Shown piece by piece: positions 19,285 to 29,730 of a DNA stretch of 64,000 nt. The DNA is taken from assembly GCF_016909185.1 (NCBI RefSeq), contig NZ_JAFBFH010000031.1, forward strand, positions 1-64,000, given 5' to 3'. How positions within the stretch are numbered: position 1 is the stretch's first letter; every line of letters begins with the position of its first letter. A model generated the notes under the pieces. It made no database searches. It was given only the letters and a program-made list of their open reading frames with translations, and was not told where the DNA came from. The translations under genes and the position numbers were made by a program. The DNA is from Siminovitchia thermophila (lineage in GTDB: Bacteria > Bacillota > Bacilli > Bacillales > Bacillaceae_C).

Positions 19285-19905
19285 CTATCTCTTTCTACGA
19301 AGAAATTCTATGATTTTACTTACTTTATTCTTCGTGTTTTGAAAAAACCCTTCTAAAGTGCTTCCCATTTTCACGACAAACTTTTCCACTTTTTTTGGAA
19401 CGATCATCTTTCCGATCCATAATATTGGTCGAAAGACAGTCGTTACCAACCATTTTAACACTTTCCCAACTGTTTTTACAAGCGCTAATCCAACTGAAAG
19501 GAGAGAGATTACGATATATTTGATCAGTAAAAACAGGCCCCTGACCGGTTGATAGATGAGGAGATGAACAAGCTTTTTTATGATGTGAACGGCTGCTTTG
19601 ACAAGGCGAATGGCCCATTCAAGCAAACGTTCATAACTCTGCTTGAACAAAGCCTGGTAAGCGGCAAACCCAAGACAAAGGGCGAGGAGCAAGTAAATCC
19701 TCAATTCACCCGAATTGACCAAAAAAAGAATGTAAAAAATAAGGATGCCTTGAATAAACCAAAATAGCAAATCATTAATAAATACGATCCAACGCTTGCG
19801 GTTTACACGGTTTAAAAAGCGCTGGTACGTATCAAGCATGGCTCCAAATAGACTTCCCATGACAATCATGGCAAGTAATGTTTGGAATTGGACGGATAAA
19901 CTCAT
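19285..19905 (-). CDS. yabQ: Spore cortex biosynthesis membrane protein YabQ
   Basis: The 206-aa product has several membrane segments in the first half (about 8-30, 40-62, 68-85) and a long amphipathic, lysine-rich second half. It is needed for spore cortex formation in B. subtilis and localises to the forespore outer membrane. Its start overlaps the yabP stop by four bases (ATGA), so the two are coupled. Confidence 0.94.
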   Translation of the reverse strand: MSLSVQFQTLLAMIVMGSLFGAMLDTYQRFLNRVNRKRWIVFINDLLFWFIQGILIFYILFLVNSGELRIYLLLALCLGFAAYQALFKQSYERLLEWAIRLVKAAVHIIKKLVHLLIYQPVRGLFLLIKYIVISLLSVGLALVKTVGKVLKWLVTTVFRPILWIGKMIVPKKVEKFVVKMGSTLEGFFQNTKNKVSKIIEFLRRKR

Positions 19906-20207
19906 TTGAATAACTTGCCAAAGAACCCTTTAGCTTTTCCTCCGTCGTGATCATCAAGATATACGATGTCATACACTTTGCCCTTGATGGATACGACCCC
20001 TTTGGTCACATCGAGATTTTTCATTTGCAAGTTTTGACCCCGAATGGCCAGAAATCCCATGACGGTTTCCAGCAAAAATTCCTCATTATCAAAGCTTTCA
20101 ACTTGCTTTACACCCGTTATATCAATCAATCTGCGGCCGCGCATAATCAAATCATGCTCTGGAGCCGGCTTCGTTCCGGTTTGCGTTGAATCATAATATT
20201 GGCTCAT
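19902..20207 (-). CDS. yabP: Sporulation protein YabP
   Basis: The 101-aa protein of the YabP/YqfC family has core segments LIMRGRRLIDITGV and VSIKGKVYDIVYL. It is a mother-cell protein required for cortex formation in B. subtilis. AGAGGGG lies six bases before the ATG at 20207; an earlier ATG two codons upstream abuts the ribosome site and is unlikely. A sigma-E-type promoter lies just upstream. Confidence 0.94.
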   Translation of the reverse strand: MSQYYDSTQTGTKPAPEHDLIMRGRRLIDITGVKQVESFDNEEFLLETVMGFLAIRGQNLQMKNLDVTKGVVSIKGKVYDIVYLDDHDGGKAKGFFGKLFK

Positions 20208-20240
20208 CTTCATCCCCTCTTTTTCATACCGTTTGTGATA

Positions 20241-20269
20241 AATGTATGTATCGGGGGAATGAAATAGAA
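20241..20269 (-). promoter_or_regulatory. probable sigma-E promoter for yabP-yabQ
   Basis: Minus-strand -10 CATACATT (20241-20248; seven of eight to CATACAAT), 14-base spacer and -35 TTCTATT (20263-20269). yabP is sigma-E dependent in B. subtilis. Confidence 0.6.
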
Positions 20270-20299
20270 CAAGCCTTCTTTCCAGTTTCTACAGGTTTT

Positions 20300-20569
20300 T
20301 TATTGTTCCAGCCGTTCTTCATTTACCAATGTGTACATGGCGGCGGCATCTTCTTTTTTCGTAGAATCCTTTAATTCTTTCACTTTGACAGTGACAAGCT
20401 TCTGCCCGAAACGGATCGTCAGTTCATCACCCGCTTTTACGCTTGAACTTGCTTTTGCCTGCTGATCATTGATGTGGATCCTGCCCTTATCGGCCATTTC
20501 TTTCGCTACAGGCCTTCTTTTGATAAGTCGGGAAACTTTAAGAAATTTATCTAAACGCATCTCGGTCAT
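20300..20569 (-). CDS. rqcP: S4-domain ribosome quality-control protein RqcP (YabO)
   Basis: Small S4 RNA-binding protein (89 aa; [16 protein letters not shown] start) that works with RqcH to add C-terminal alanine tails to stalled nascent chains on the 50S subunit. The S4 core lies at about 4-65. I chose the ATG at 20569 because AGGTG stands six bases before it; homologues often begin three codons later at MRLDK. It follows yabN by five bases. Confidence 0.93.
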   Translation of the reverse strand: MTEMRLDKFLKVSRLIKRRPVAKEMADKGRIHINDQQAKASSSVKAGDELTIRFGQKLVTVKVKELKDSTKKEDAAAMYTLVNEERLEQ

Positions 20570-20574
20570 ACCAT

Positions 20575-22038
20575 TCACCTGCCTTGTTTTTTGGCTTCAT
20601 TCCAATACTGGTCAAGTTGTTCGAGTGATACATCACTATATGGACGCCCGCTCTCTTTCACTTTGGACTCCACATACGTAAACCGGCGATAAAACTTTTC
20701 GTTTGCCTGCTGAAGGGCTTCTTCCGGATGAATGCCGGCCAGCCTTGCTGCATTGACAACCGCAAAAAGCACATCTCCCATTTCATCAAGCTGAGCCTCT
20801 TTGTTTTCTTTCGCCAATTCATCCGCAAATTCCTGCACTTCTTCCTTTACTTTTGTTAAGGCATCTTCCGCGCATTCCCAGTCAAAACCGATTTTTGCTG
20901 CCAGTTTTTGATATGTATAAGCGCGAAGCAAGGCGGGAATTCCCTTTTCAGCATGATCGAGCAAGGAAGCCCCTTCGTCCTGAGCGTTTTTTTCAGCAGC
21001 TTTAATTTGCTCCCAGTTGGCTGCAACAGCTTCAGATGTTTCTGCGTGGACATGACCAAAGACATGTGGATGGCGGCGAATCATTTTCTTGGAAATACTT
21101 TCAATGACATCTTCAATGGAAAACATTCCATCATCTTCCCCTATTTGAGCATGCAGCATCACTTGGAGCAACACATCACCAAGTTCCTCCACCATGTCAT
21201 CTATATGATCGCGGTCAATCGCATCGAGCAATTCATATGCTTCTTCAATCAAGTATTTCTTTAAAGACTTGTTTGTCTGCTTTTTATCCCATGGACAGCC
21301 ATTTGGACCTCGAAGTTCGGCTATTATCTCCCTTAATGACGAAAATTCTTTTAATGTTTCCTCCCGGCACGTCAGCGGAGGGACATAAAGACTCGTCAAG
21401 TTGTCCACGGCTGCCTGCCTGTCCAATTCGTAAAGAGGAATCTCTTTGAGACTTTCCCGGCTGCTGCCCCCTGCTGTAACAATAATCACGCTATGATCAT
21501 CCGGGTATTTTTCCATAAGGGTCAGTTTAACTTCGGAAGCAACGAACTGGTCGTATACTTGAGCGATGATGACATGCTGCCCGATGTTAATATCATCCCG
21601 GCGAAGCATTGTCGCATCAAGCAACTGAAATCCTGTAATCGGGTCGATTTTAACAGCTGAAAAAAGGCTATCAAGAAAGCTTTGCCCGCCGCCGATCGTA
21701 ATTTGAATCCCTTGTTGCGGACCGTTTTGAAGCAACATTTGGACAGTCTTTTCGGCCACAAGCGGATGTCCCGGCACAGCATACACCAGTTCTTTTTTCC
21801 GGGCTTCATCCAGCAGCTTTTCTGTGATTTCTTCATAAACCGCCTCAAAGGTGTCATGTTTTTCATATACGTCATCAAATGCTTGAAAAACGATTCCTTC
21901 CGCTTTCAATTCATTTACAACGGGATGCTCCTTTGTTCGAAAGAAAAGCCGGTCTGTTTCTTTCAACTTTTTATAGACACCGAGCGGAAGCTGGTCAAGC
22001 TCTCCCGCTCCCAAGCCAACGACAAATATTTCGTTCAT
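20575..22038 (-). CDS. yabN: Bifunctional methylase-like / MazG nucleotide pyrophosphohydrolase (YabN)
   Basis: The 487-aa fusion has an N-terminal tetrapyrrole-methylase-like domain (about 1-220; [15 protein letters not shown] at the start). The C-terminal part is a MazG domain (about 230-485), with [17 protein letters not shown] and metal-binding EExxE segments. MazG removes non-canonical nucleoside triphosphates. AAGGGAG lies six bases before the ATG at 22038, which overlaps the yabM stop by four bases. Confidence 0.94.
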   Translation of the reverse strand: MNEIFVVGLGAGELDQLPLGVYKKLKETDRLFFRTKEHPVVNELKAEGIVFQAFDDVYEKHDTFEAVYEEITEKLLDEARKKELVYAVPGHPLVAEKTVQMLLQNGPQQGIQITIGGGQSFLDSLFSAVKIDPITGFQLLDATMLRRDDINIGQHVIIAQVYDQFVASEVKLTLMEKYPDDHSVIIVTAGGSSRESLKEIPLYELDRQAAVDNLTSLYVPPLTCREETLKEFSSLREIIAELRGPNGCPWDKKQTNKSLKKYLIEEAYELLDAIDRDHIDDMVEELGDVLLQVMLHAQIGEDDGMFSIEDVIESISKKMIRRHPHVFGHVHAETSEAVAANWEQIKAAEKNAQDEGASLLDHAEKGIPALLRAYTYQKLAAKIGFDWECAEDALTKVKEEVQEFADELAKENKEAQLDEMGDVLFAVVNAARLAGIHPEEALQQANEKFYRRFTYVESKVKESGRPYSDVSLEQLDQYWNEAKKQGR

Positions 22039-23636
22039 TTCCTTCTCCCTTCTTCTGTTGTTCTCCATCGGAAAGCAGTTGCTTTCGCATAAAACGGAAC
22101 ATGCTTTAATTCCTCATTGTCGAACAGGTTACTGTAAAGTAAAAACGATATATAAATGAATCCGCCGACTAACACTCCGCCAAGTGCCGCTACAGTACTC
22201 CACAGCCTTCCTTCAAGCCCACATACTTCAAAAAGAAACAGCCATACCTGAAGTACAGCGGTCATGGCGGTACAGGCCATCAACAATCGGGGCAAGGTTT
22301 TGAATATGACCATGTGTACAGGAAACCGTTTTTTTAACTCGTTTAACAGTAAAATGAAAATGACGCCCATCCCTATATTGGTAGCCAAAGCGGCGCCAAA
22401 TGCTCCATATTGTGGAACAAGCCATGTGTTTAATACATATTTGCACGCAATTCCTACGAGTAAATACTTTGCCGGAACGAGCGCCGCTCCCATCCCTTGC
22501 AATATTCCGGTAAACGTCATAACCATAGATGCGAAGAAAATGGCGGCGGCAAGTATACCAAGTGTTAAGGAGCCATCCTGGTTTTTAAAAAGCATCATGT
22601 TGGTTGGCTTAATAATGTTCATTAACCCGATTGCCGCCCCTGCCCCTATAACAGCACTCAGTTTTATAGTTGATTCCATCTTTTTTTGGAGGATTCCTAT
22701 ATTTCCTTGGGACCAGGCGGCGGCTATGGCTGGAACAAGGGCTAACGACATTGCCCCTACGATAGTCGTTCCAAGCTGTATAAGCGGCTGCCCCCGGTCA
22801 AAAACGCCTTTTAACACTTTTGCATCCACACTCTCCATACCGGAATGGAGCAAAAGAGAATACATATTCAACGAATCAACAAGTTGAAATAAAATAAGCA
22901 GAAGGCCGCTAAAACAAATCGCCGTCCCGTGTACAAGAACCAATTTTCCCACCGCAACAAACTCATGAAAAGGAAGGCGGACGGCATTTATGAAGATTCT
23001 GATGTTCCTTCCGGCAAATATAGCCAGTAAGACAGCACCCGCCGCACTTCCTACAACTGCGCCTGCCCAAGTACCCCGCCCCACTTCATAAAAGGAATAT
23101 CCTTTATCCACTAAAAGAAAGGAGATGAGTAAAATGGCCGCGACCCGGAAGACCTGCTCTATCACCTGGGCTAAAGCAGTTGGCACCATATTGCCGTTCC
23201 CTTGAAATATCCCCCGCCACAGAGACAGAAAGGGAAGCAGCAAAAAAGGAAACGCGGTTACTTGAATAACGGGTCCCAACAGAGGATCGCCCATCCAGCG
23301 AGCAATCATATTTGCGCCAAAGAAAAAAAAGGAAAACAAGCCGAGTCCCACAAACATTAAAACGATAAATGCGGCTTGAAGCTTATTTATGACACTTTGT
23401 TTATTTTGCTGATCTTTTGCAGCGACTATTCTTGAAATAATAACAGGAAAGCCGGTTGAAGCAAGCACATAAGCGATTCCGTATAGTGGGTAAACTTGCT
23501 GGTAAATATAAAAACCCGTGTCACCAACGATATTCTGAAAAGGGACGCGGTACACGGCACTCAATATTTTAATAAACAGCGCTGCTGCCGCCAATATAAA
23601 GGCGCCTTTGATAAATGGTCTCGTTTCTTCTGGCAA
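22035..23636 (-). CDS. yabM: MATE/MVF-type polysaccharide or lipid II flippase (YabM)
   Basis: The product has about 533 aa and fourteen predicted membrane segments; it belongs to the family of SpoVB and MurJ-type flippases. The start segment FIKGAFILAAAALFIKILSAVYR is typical. The open frame begins at an ATG at 23669, but that lies next to the TATAAT of the promoter and would be at or before the transcript start; a TTG at 23636 with GAGAGG upstream is therefore the likely start. Substrate is unknown; its place before yabN and yabP suggests an envelope or cortex role. Confidence 0.9.
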   Translation of the reverse strand: MPEETRPFIKGAFILAAAALFIKILSAVYRVPFQNIVGDTGFYIYQQVYPLYGIAYVLASTGFPVIISRIVAAKDQQNKQSVINKLQAAFIVLMFVGLGLFSFFFFGANMIARWMGDPLLGPVIQVTAFPFLLLPFLSLWRGIFQGNGNMVPTALAQVIEQVFRVAAILLISFLLVDKGYSFYEVGRGTWAGAVVGSAAGAVLLAIFAGRNIRIFINAVRLPFHEFVAVGKLVLVHGTAICFSGLLLILFQLVDSLNMYSLLLHSGMESVDAKVLKGVFDRGQPLIQLGTTIVGAMSLALVPAIAAAWSQGNIGILQKKMESTIKLSAVIGAGAAIGLMNIIKPTNMMLFKNQDGSLTLGILAAAIFFASMVMTFTGILQGMGAALVPAKYLLVGIACKYVLNTWLVPQYGAFGAALATNIGMGVIFILLLNELKKRFPVHMVIFKTLPRLLMACTAMTAVLQVWLFLFEVCGLEGRLWSTVAALGGVLVGGFIYISFLLYSNLFDNEELKHVPFYAKATAFRWRTTEEGRRK

Positions 23637-23671
23637 GCTACCTCTCGCCTTTCTACAAAAAATCTCCATTT

Positions 23672-23680
23672 ATTATAGCA
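23672..23680 (-). promoter_or_regulatory. extended -10 promoter of yabM
   Basis: TGCTATAAT on the minus strand is a perfect extended -10. The -35 position is poor because it falls within the spoVT terminator stem. It fixes the yabM start at the TTG rather than the first ATG. Confidence 0.65.
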
Positions 23681-23689
23681 TAAGAAAAA

Positions 23690-23709
23690 GGCTTGGCGGA
23701 CGCCAAGCC
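23690..23709 (-). terminator. terminator after spoVT
   Basis: Nine-base-pair perfect stem GGCTTGGCG/CGCCAAGCC, two-base loop and a T5 run on the minus strand. Confidence 0.88.
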
Positions 23710-23734
23710 CTCTTCCAATATTGTTTTATGAGCA

Positions 23735-24271
23735 TTACGATTCCATTTGTCGAGCCAAAAAGCTGGCTGCCGTTTCGGCAGATTTTTGTTCAATTTCACC
23801 GATTACCTTATCTTTGGAAAAAATAATTACAGCGCCGATCGGATCGCCCCCCGCTATAATAGGGGCAATCGTATAAGAGGAAAGTTCTTCCTCATGCCCC
23901 TCGACAAGCGAAACGGAGCCCGGATTCGTTTCCAGTTTGGCCGAACGGTTCGCCATAGCCTCTTCAATCATATCGCTATTATTTTTATTCATATAGTCCT
24001 TTTTCGGCCCGCCGGCGACCGCAATAACTGCATCCCGGTCACAAATAAGGACGGGGCTCCCCAGGCTGTCAAATAAAGCTTCTCCGTATTCTTTTGCAAA
24101 ATCGCCCAATTCGTTAATCGGGGAATATTTCTTTAGGATAACTTCCCCTTCGCGATCCACAAATATTTCCAGCGGATCACCTTCCCTGATTCGCAATGTT
24201 CTGCGGATTTCTTTTGGTATGACTACTCTTCCCAAATCATCAATACGACGAACAATACCTGTTGCCTTCAT
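23735..24271 (-). CDS. spoVT: Stage V sporulation transcription factor SpoVT
   Basis: AbrB-type N-terminal DNA-binding domain (about 1-50, MKATGIVRRIDDLGRVVIPK) followed by a GAF-like domain (about 60-175). It is a late forespore regulator of sigma-G genes. The 178-aa length and MKATG start match B. subtilis; an additional ATG one codon upstream is possible. GAGAGG precedes it. A sigma-G-type promoter lies about 100 bp upstream. Confidence 0.96.
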   Translation of the reverse strand: MKATGIVRRIDDLGRVVIPKEIRRTLRIREGDPLEIFVDREGEVILKKYSPINELGDFAKEYGEALFDSLGSPVLICDRDAVIAVAGGPKKDYMNKNNSDMIEEAMANRSAKLETNPGSVSLVEGHEEELSSYTIAPIIAGGDPIGAVIIFSKDKVIGEIEQKSAETAASFLARQMES

Positions 24272-24378
24272 CATAGTTGCCTCTCTTTCATCAGATGACT
24301 GAGTTTTTTAAGTAAATGCTACTTTGTATAGGTTCCCACAAAAACGTTTTTCAATTCATTTCCATATGTGATTGAAAA

Positions 24379-24408
24379 TAGTATCTTTCAAAATCAGGGT
24401 TTTATTCA
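24379..24408 (-). promoter_or_regulatory. sigma-G promoter of spoVT
   Basis: Minus-strand -35 TGAATA (24403-24408), 17 bases, -10 GATACTA (24379-24385; six of seven to CATACTA). spoVT is sigma-G dependent in B. subtilis. Confidence 0.7.
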
Positions 24409-24468
24409 AATGATGTGCATTTTTTGGATCAATTTCATAAAATCTTGATCGGCTGGAGAGCGCTTTTA

Positions 24469-27400
24469 TTATGGCTGGGGAACTTTTTTGGCCTCTCCCA
24501 GTTCTTTAATCATTTCAAGCGCGATGGCAAACCACTCGTCCGTTTTCATCCGGCTCGTTTGAATCGTGATTTTCAGACGGGTTCCTTCCATGCCAAGACC
24601 CACGTTCCTTCCATGTTTGGTTGTTGCCTGGAGAACGCGCCTGCCTTCCATTTCACTTGTTCCTTCTTCCGAAAAATAAATGGAGACTTCTGTTTTAGAT
24701 TGTTTTATGGCTTCCAATTTGATTTTTCGTGCATACACTTTCATTTCCGCAACTTTAAACAAGTATTCTACCTGATTGGGGTAGTCGCCGAAGCGGTCTA
24801 TCATTTCTTCGCGCAGCTCTTCAAGCTCTTCCATTGTCTCAATGTTTCTAAAGCGCTTATACATCTCAATTTTTTGCTGTCCATCGGCAATATATGCATC
24901 CGGAATATAGGCATCCAATTCAAGTTCCACTTCAAACGGCGGCGGAACATTTTCGAGTAATGTCCCTTTACGCTCTTCAATTGCTTCTTTCAGCATTTGC
25001 GAATACAGATCAAAGCCGACAGAGTCAATAAAGCCATGCTGCTGGGCCCCCAGAAGATTTCCCGCTCCCCGGATAGACAAATCTCTCATGGCAATTTTAA
25101 AGCCTGATCCGAGCTCAGTAAATTCCTTAATGGCCTGCAGTCTTTTCTCCGCTACCTCTGTGAGGACTTTATCTTTTCGATACGTAAAATAGGCATACGC
25201 CACCCGGTTTGAACGGCCAACGCGCCCCCTCAACTGATACAACTGAGACAACCCCATTCGATCAGCATCGTAAACAATTAATGTATTGACACTCGGGATA
25301 TCGACGCCCGTCTCAATGATCGTTGTCGTCACCAGCACATCAAACTCACCATCAAGAAAGCTCAATATGACGGCCTCAAGCTCCGTTTCCGCCATTTGCC
25401 CATGCGCGTAGGCAACACGCGCATCAGGGACAAGCATCGAAATTTCCTCCGCTTTCCTTTCAATATCTTCCACCCGATTGTAAAGATAATAAACTTGTCC
25501 CCCGCGTGCCAGTTCCCGTTCAATCGCTTCTTTCACAAAAACACCATTATATTCCATCACATACGTTTGAACCGGAAAGCGGTTTTCCGGCGGCGTTTCA
25601 ATGACAGACAAATCACGAACCCCAAGCATCGACATATGCAATGTCCGCGGAATGGGTGTCGCGGTTAACGTTAATACATCCACGTTTGTTTTTAACTGTT
25701 TTATTTTTTCTTTATGTGTTACACCAAAACGCTGTTCTTCATCTACAATGAGAAGGCCAAGGTCCGCAAATTGCACATCTTTTGACAAAAGTCTGTGAGT
25801 GCCGATCACAAGGTCGATCGTGCCGTTTTTTAATCCTTTGACCGTTTCGGACAATTGTTTCTTCGTGCGAAAACGACTCATAATGCTAATATTAATCGGA
25901 TAGCCATTAAATCGTTCCTTAATCGTCTCATAGTGCTGTTGAGCCAAGATCGTTGTCGGAACAAGAAATGCTACTTGCTTGCCGTCCATGATAGCTTTGA
26001 AAGCAGCACGAATGGCAACTTCCGTTTTCCCGTAACCGACATCACCACATAATAAGCGATCCATTGGTCGTTCCCGCTCCATGTCGCGTTTAATTTCAGC
26101 AATGGAACGAAGTTGGTCTTCAGTCTCCTGATATGGAAAAGACATCTCAAACTCACGCTGCATATCGCTGTCGGGAGAAAACGCATACCCTTTCGTCGCT
26201 TCACGCTCTGCGTATAACTTGATTAAATCGTCCGCAATATCCTTGACAGAAGACTCTACTTTTTTCTTGACCCGCTTCCATTCACTGCCGCCGAGCTTGT
26301 ACATTTTCGGATCTTTGCCCTCGGCTCCGACATATTTTTGCACAAGATCGATTTGATCAACCGGAACGTATAATTTGTCATTGCCTTTATACGTAATGTG
26401 CAAGTAATCTTTATGCACCCCGTTGATCATCAATGTTTCAATTCCCAAGTATTTACCGATCCCGTGATTTACGTGAACAACATAATCACCGGGACTCAGC
26501 TCAGAATAGCTTTTAATCCGCTCGGCATTGGAAAGTTTTTGCCTGCGCCGTGCCTTCCGTGTCTTTTTATTGAATATTTCTTCTTCTGTCACAACAACCA
26601 GTTTCAGGGCCGGAAGTTCAAAACCCGTATTCAGCGAACCCTCAATGATCTGAATCCCGGAGAAGCTTTCTGAATCACCAGCGATTCGAGCTTCTATTCC
26701 ATAATCCCGCAATACCGACTCCAATTTTACACTGCGTTCCTGATCTGGTGCTAAAAACAGCACTTTCATATTGTTTTTTCGCCATCGTTCCACTTCAGAC
26801 GCAAGCAAATGCATCTGTCCATGAAAGTTTTGCATGAGCTTACACGAAACATTTGCAATGTTTTGAGGATTTGTATTTGGGATATGCCGCAAAAACAAGG
26901 ACAAATAAACACGTGGAAGATTGGATTCCGCCAGTAATTTGTTGAACGAATGAGCAATGGCAATATCATGGGGAATCTCCCCGTGTTCAAGAAGCGTCAT
27001 AAACCATTCAGCCTCTTCTTTTTCAAGGCGTTCATTCATTTCCTGGATTCGGCTTAGTTCATCAAACACAATGAGTCCATTATAAGAAACATAGTCTAAT
27101 AAACTTGTACCCGGTTTATAGGCAAACTGGAGGTATTTGAAAAATTGTTCAGGTTTTTGTCCATTTCGGAGCAACTCAATATCAGCCTTCACATTTTGAA
27201 CGAGCAGTTCTTTTACCGCATCCTTTTTTATTTTCTTTAAAGAGGCGGATAAATGTTCTTCCAAACTGTCCGCAGCATCGAGCAAATGTTTCGATTCGAC
27301 GGGAGACTCGGTTGCAGGACCGATCGTCACTTCTGATAACTTTTCTTTTGAGCGCTGGTCATCAACTGAGAAGGTCCGGATGGAATCTATTTCTATATCA

Positions 27401-27990
27401 AACAATTCGATACGAATCGGGTCAATTTCCGTTAATGGATAAATGTCCAATATTCCGCCGCGCAGACTGAATTCCCCGGGGGCGCTTACCATATCAGTCC
27501 GGTTATATCCCATTTGGATCAACCGTTCTAAAGTGTCCTCCAAATGTAATTCAGATCCTACTTTCAAATTAATCTGGTATCTTTTCCATAAACTTGGCGG
27601 AGGAAGCACTTTTCTCAATCCTGCCATTGGAACGACAAAAACACCCTGTCGTCCAGACACCATGTGATTCAGCGTCTCGATTCGTTGAGCCTTCAGCTCC
27701 GGACTGGCAATTCCCATCTCGGAAGCGATCAGCTCATTCGCAGGGTAGAGAAACAATTGGTTTTCATCAATTATTTGTAAAAGGTCTTCGTGAAGCTTTT
27801 GCGCCTGCAACAAATTATGGGTGACAATGACGACGGACTTGTTTGTATGTTCCGCCATCGCGGCCGTAAAGAGCGCCCTTACTGAGCCTGATAAACCAGC
27901 AACAAGCTGTTCGCGCAATCCTTCCCTTATTCCTGTAATGACAGATTGCAGTTCGCTCTGCTGTAATATTATATCTCGTAGACCATGCAT
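24469..27990 (-). CDS. mfd: Transcription-repair coupling factor
   Basis: Removes stalled RNA polymerase at DNA lesions and recruits UvrA. The 1173-aa product has the UvrB-like N-terminal domains, a CarD-like RNA polymerase interaction domain (about 495-560, [16 protein letters not shown]), RecG-like translocase motifs with Walker [12 protein letters not shown] (near 645) and DEEQ (near 755), and the C-terminal TRCF domain. AGAGGAG lies six bases before the ATG. fin lies just upstream, as in B. subtilis. Confidence 0.97.
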   Translation of the reverse strand: MHGLRDIILQQSELQSVITGIREGLREQLVAGLSGSVRALFTAAMAEHTNKSVVIVTHNLLQAQKLHEDLLQIIDENQLFLYPANELIASEMGIASPELKAQRIETLNHMVSGRQGVFVVPMAGLRKVLPPPSLWKRYQINLKVGSELHLEDTLERLIQMGYNRTDMVSAPGEFSLRGGILDIYPLTEIDPIRIELFDIEIDSIRTFSVDDQRSKEKLSEVTIGPATESPVESKHLLDAADSLEEHLSASLKKIKKDAVKELLVQNVKADIELLRNGQKPEQFFKYLQFAYKPGTSLLDYVSYNGLIVFDELSRIQEMNERLEKEEAEWFMTLLEHGEIPHDIAIAHSFNKLLAESNLPRVYLSLFLRHIPNTNPQNIANVSCKLMQNFHGQMHLLASEVERWRKNNMKVLFLAPDQERSVKLESVLRDYGIEARIAGDSESFSGIQIIEGSLNTGFELPALKLVVVTEEEIFNKKTRKARRRQKLSNAERIKSYSELSPGDYVVHVNHGIGKYLGIETLMINGVHKDYLHITYKGNDKLYVPVDQIDLVQKYVGAEGKDPKMYKLGGSEWKRVKKKVESSVKDIADDLIKLYAEREATKGYAFSPDSDMQREFEMSFPYQETEDQLRSIAEIKRDMERERPMDRLLCGDVGYGKTEVAIRAAFKAIMDGKQVAFLVPTTILAQQHYETIKERFNGYPINISIMSRFRTKKQLSETVKGLKNGTIDLVIGTHRLLSKDVQFADLGLLIVDEEQRFGVTHKEKIKQLKTNVDVLTLTATPIPRTLHMSMLGVRDLSVIETPPENRFPVQTYVMEYNGVFVKEAIERELARGGQVYYLYNRVEDIERKAEEISMLVPDARVAYAHGQMAETELEAVILSFLDGEFDVLVTTTIIETGVDIPSVNTLIVYDADRMGLSQLYQLRGRVGRSNRVAYAYFTYRKDKVLTEVAEKRLQAIKEFTELGSGFKIAMRDLSIRGAGNLLGAQQHGFIDSVGFDLYSQMLKEAIEERKGTLLENVPPPFEVELELDAYIPDAYIADGQQKIEMYKRFRNIETMEELEELREEMIDRFGDYPNQVEYLFKVAEMKVYARKIKLEAIKQSKTEVSIYFSEEGTSEMEGRRVLQATTKHGRNVGLGMEGTRLKITIQTSRMKTDEWFAIALEMIKELGEAKKVPQP

Positions 27991-28045
27991 GTCTTTCTCC
28001 TCTTTTCAAGAAATGGGGGTAGAAATCTGCCCCTCACCGTACAAA

Positions 28046-28276
28046 CTAATGGATCAGATAATCATATTGGTGCAATTCGGGGTTTCGGGACAGTGCCTCA
28101 TGGCAGTCCTCACAAATTGCTTTAATATGAATATTCCCATCCGATTCATATATTACCATTTCTTGCCTTTCTTCTTCTGTTAATTTATGCAATCCCAGCT
28201 CCTCGGAGTGCACAGAAACATCTTCTATTGTACCTAATTGTGCCGAACAGTGGCGGCAAAAATAAGAAATCAGCAT
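28046..28276 (-). CDS. fin: Anti-sigma-F factor Fin (YabK)
   Basis: Zinc-binding 76-aa protein that shuts off sigma-F in the forespore, helping the switch to sigma-G. Paired CxxC motifs are visible: CRHC (about 8-11) and CEDC (about 57-60). GAGGAGAG lies six bases before the ATG at 28276, giving exactly the B. subtilis length; the longer open frame has no ribosome site. Confidence 0.93.
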   Translation of the reverse strand: MLISYFCRHCSAQLGTIEDVSVHSEELGLHKLTEEERQEMVIYESDGNIHIKAICEDCHEALSRNPELHQYDYLIH

Positions 28277-28338
28277 AACACTCTCTCCTCGGCTTTGTAA
28301 ATACACTTTATAGTATAAACGCCGAGGCCCGTACTTAT

Positions 28339-28905
28339 TCATCCATTGGAATTAAAACGATTCATCACTTCCAAAAATGGTTTTTTCAACCATTCTTCGC
28401 AAGCATCAGCACACGTTTGGATGACGGATTGCATTGTGCCCCATTCCTCTTCCGTGAATTTTCCCAGTACATAATCCGGAACGGACATTCCGGAAGGCGG
28501 ACGGTCAATTCCAATCCGAATCCGATTAAATTCATTTGTTCCAAGATGTTGAATCGTTGATTTCATCCCGTTATGTCCACCAGCAGAACCTTTTTGGCGA
28601 AGTCGGATTTTTCCCACTGGCAAATCCAAGTCATCATAGATGACGAGGAGATTTTCAGTCGGAATCCGATAGTAATCCATTATGGGCCGTATACATTCGC
28701 CTGAAAGGTTCATATAGGTAAGCGGCTTAACCAATAAGGTCTTTTCACCGTCATGATGTATTGTTCCGTACAAGCCGTTAAATTTTGATGACTGTAAGCT
28801 GATGTCAAGTCTTTCGGTCAGTTCATCAATCACTTCAAATCCGACATTATGTCTTGTTTTTTCATATCGAGAACCGGGATTTCCCAAGCCGACAATTATT
28901 TTCAC
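28339..28905 (-). CDS. pth: Peptidyl-tRNA hydrolase
   Basis: Releases tRNA from prematurely dissociated peptidyl-tRNA (SpoVC in B. subtilis). The 188-aa product has the signature [18 protein letters not shown] (6-23) with the catalytic His, then PLTYMNLSG and GGHNGMKS. The start is a GTG at 28905 behind a G-rich site. It lies between ctc and fin in the standard order. Confidence 0.96.
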   Translation of the reverse strand: MKIIVGLGNPGSRYEKTRHNVGFEVIDELTERLDISLQSSKFNGLYGTIHHDGEKTLLVKPLTYMNLSGECIRPIMDYYRIPTENLLVIYDDLDLPVGKIRLRQKGSAGGHNGMKSTIQHLGTNEFNRIRIGIDRPPSGMSVPDYVLGKFTEEEWGTMQSVIQTCADACEEWLKKPFLEVMNRFNSNG

Positions 28906-28958
28906 TGCCTACCCCCCAATCGCACTTTTCCCAATCCTGCTGAACAAGCGGGGAAAAA

Positions 28959-28979
28959 GCGCAACCTTGTTGGCTGCGC
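28959..28979 (-). terminator. terminator after ctc
   Basis: Eight-base-pair stem GCGCAGCC/GGTTGCGC in the minus-strand RNA (one G-U pair), five-base loop, T5 tail. Confidence 0.8.
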
Positions 28980-28996
28980 CTATATTGAATCTATTT

Positions 28997-29629
28997 TTAC
29001 TCTTCCGATTCAGTTGTTGCATTCCCTTCATCCGTTCCCGAAACCTCAGCAGCTTCACCTGCTTCTTCCGTTTCTTCTTCCGTTCTTGGTGTCAGTATTG
29101 TTGCAATTGCTTCGTCATCCTCATGATTGATTGTAATCGAGTACTTTCCGCGAATTTCGCCGATAGAAATTGTTTCTCCTATACCTAGATGAGATATATC
29201 AACCTTGATTGCTTCCGGAATTTCATCCGGTTTTGCCGTAACATTTATCTCGTGCATGATTTGCTGGAGAACGCCTCCGTCCTTGAGGCCTTCCGCATCT
29301 TCCGACAATTCTACACGGACGCTCGCTTCAATCTCCTGTGACATATCAACAGACAAAAAGTCGGCATGGATCACTTCTTTCCTGATCGGATCCTCTTGGT
29401 ATTCATGCAGAATCACATTGAGTTTTTTACCTTCCAAATCAAGATCGATTACTCCGTTCCGGCCAACTTCGCGCATCGTTTTCATGAAATCGCCCATGTT
29501 GATTGCGATTGGCGTATTATCAATTCTGTAACCATACACAACAGCCGGAATGCCTCCCTGCTCGCGCAACTCCCTTACCTGTGAGCGGCGTTCGCTTGTC
29601 CTTTCTTTTGCCTTCAATACGTTAACCAT
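28997..29629 (-). CDS. ctc: Ribosomal protein bL25, general stress protein Ctc
   Basis: Long (two-domain) bL25 protein of 210 aa that binds 5S rRNA. It has an N-terminal 5S-binding domain (about 1-90), a C-terminal domain (about 95-185), and an acidic tail rich in E, T and A. The ATG at 29629 follows AGGAGAAGG; a GTG two codons upstream overlaps that site. In B. subtilis ctc is sigma-B controlled; I did not find a clear sigma-B promoter here. Confidence 0.95.
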   Translation of the reverse strand: MVNVLKAKERTSERRSQVRELREQGGIPAVVYGYRIDNTPIAINMGDFMKTMREVGRNGVIDLDLEGKKLNVILHEYQEDPIRKEVIHADFLSVDMSQEIEASVRVELSEDAEGLKDGGVLQQIMHEINVTAKPDEIPEAIKVDISHLGIGETISIGEIRGKYSITINHEDDEAIATILTPRTEEETEEAGEAAEVSGTDEGNATTESEE

Positions 29630-29730
29630 AAACACCTTCTCCTGTAATAAGTAATAATGAAATAATCACTATCCTTATCTATACCTTATCATACAATAAC
29701 TTAAACCTCTATTTTTGTATTTTTTCACGA

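Noticed and set aside
20241-20269. Alternative sigma-A promoter for yabP
   Set aside because: No -35/-10 pair with acceptable spacing; the sigma-E elements fit better.
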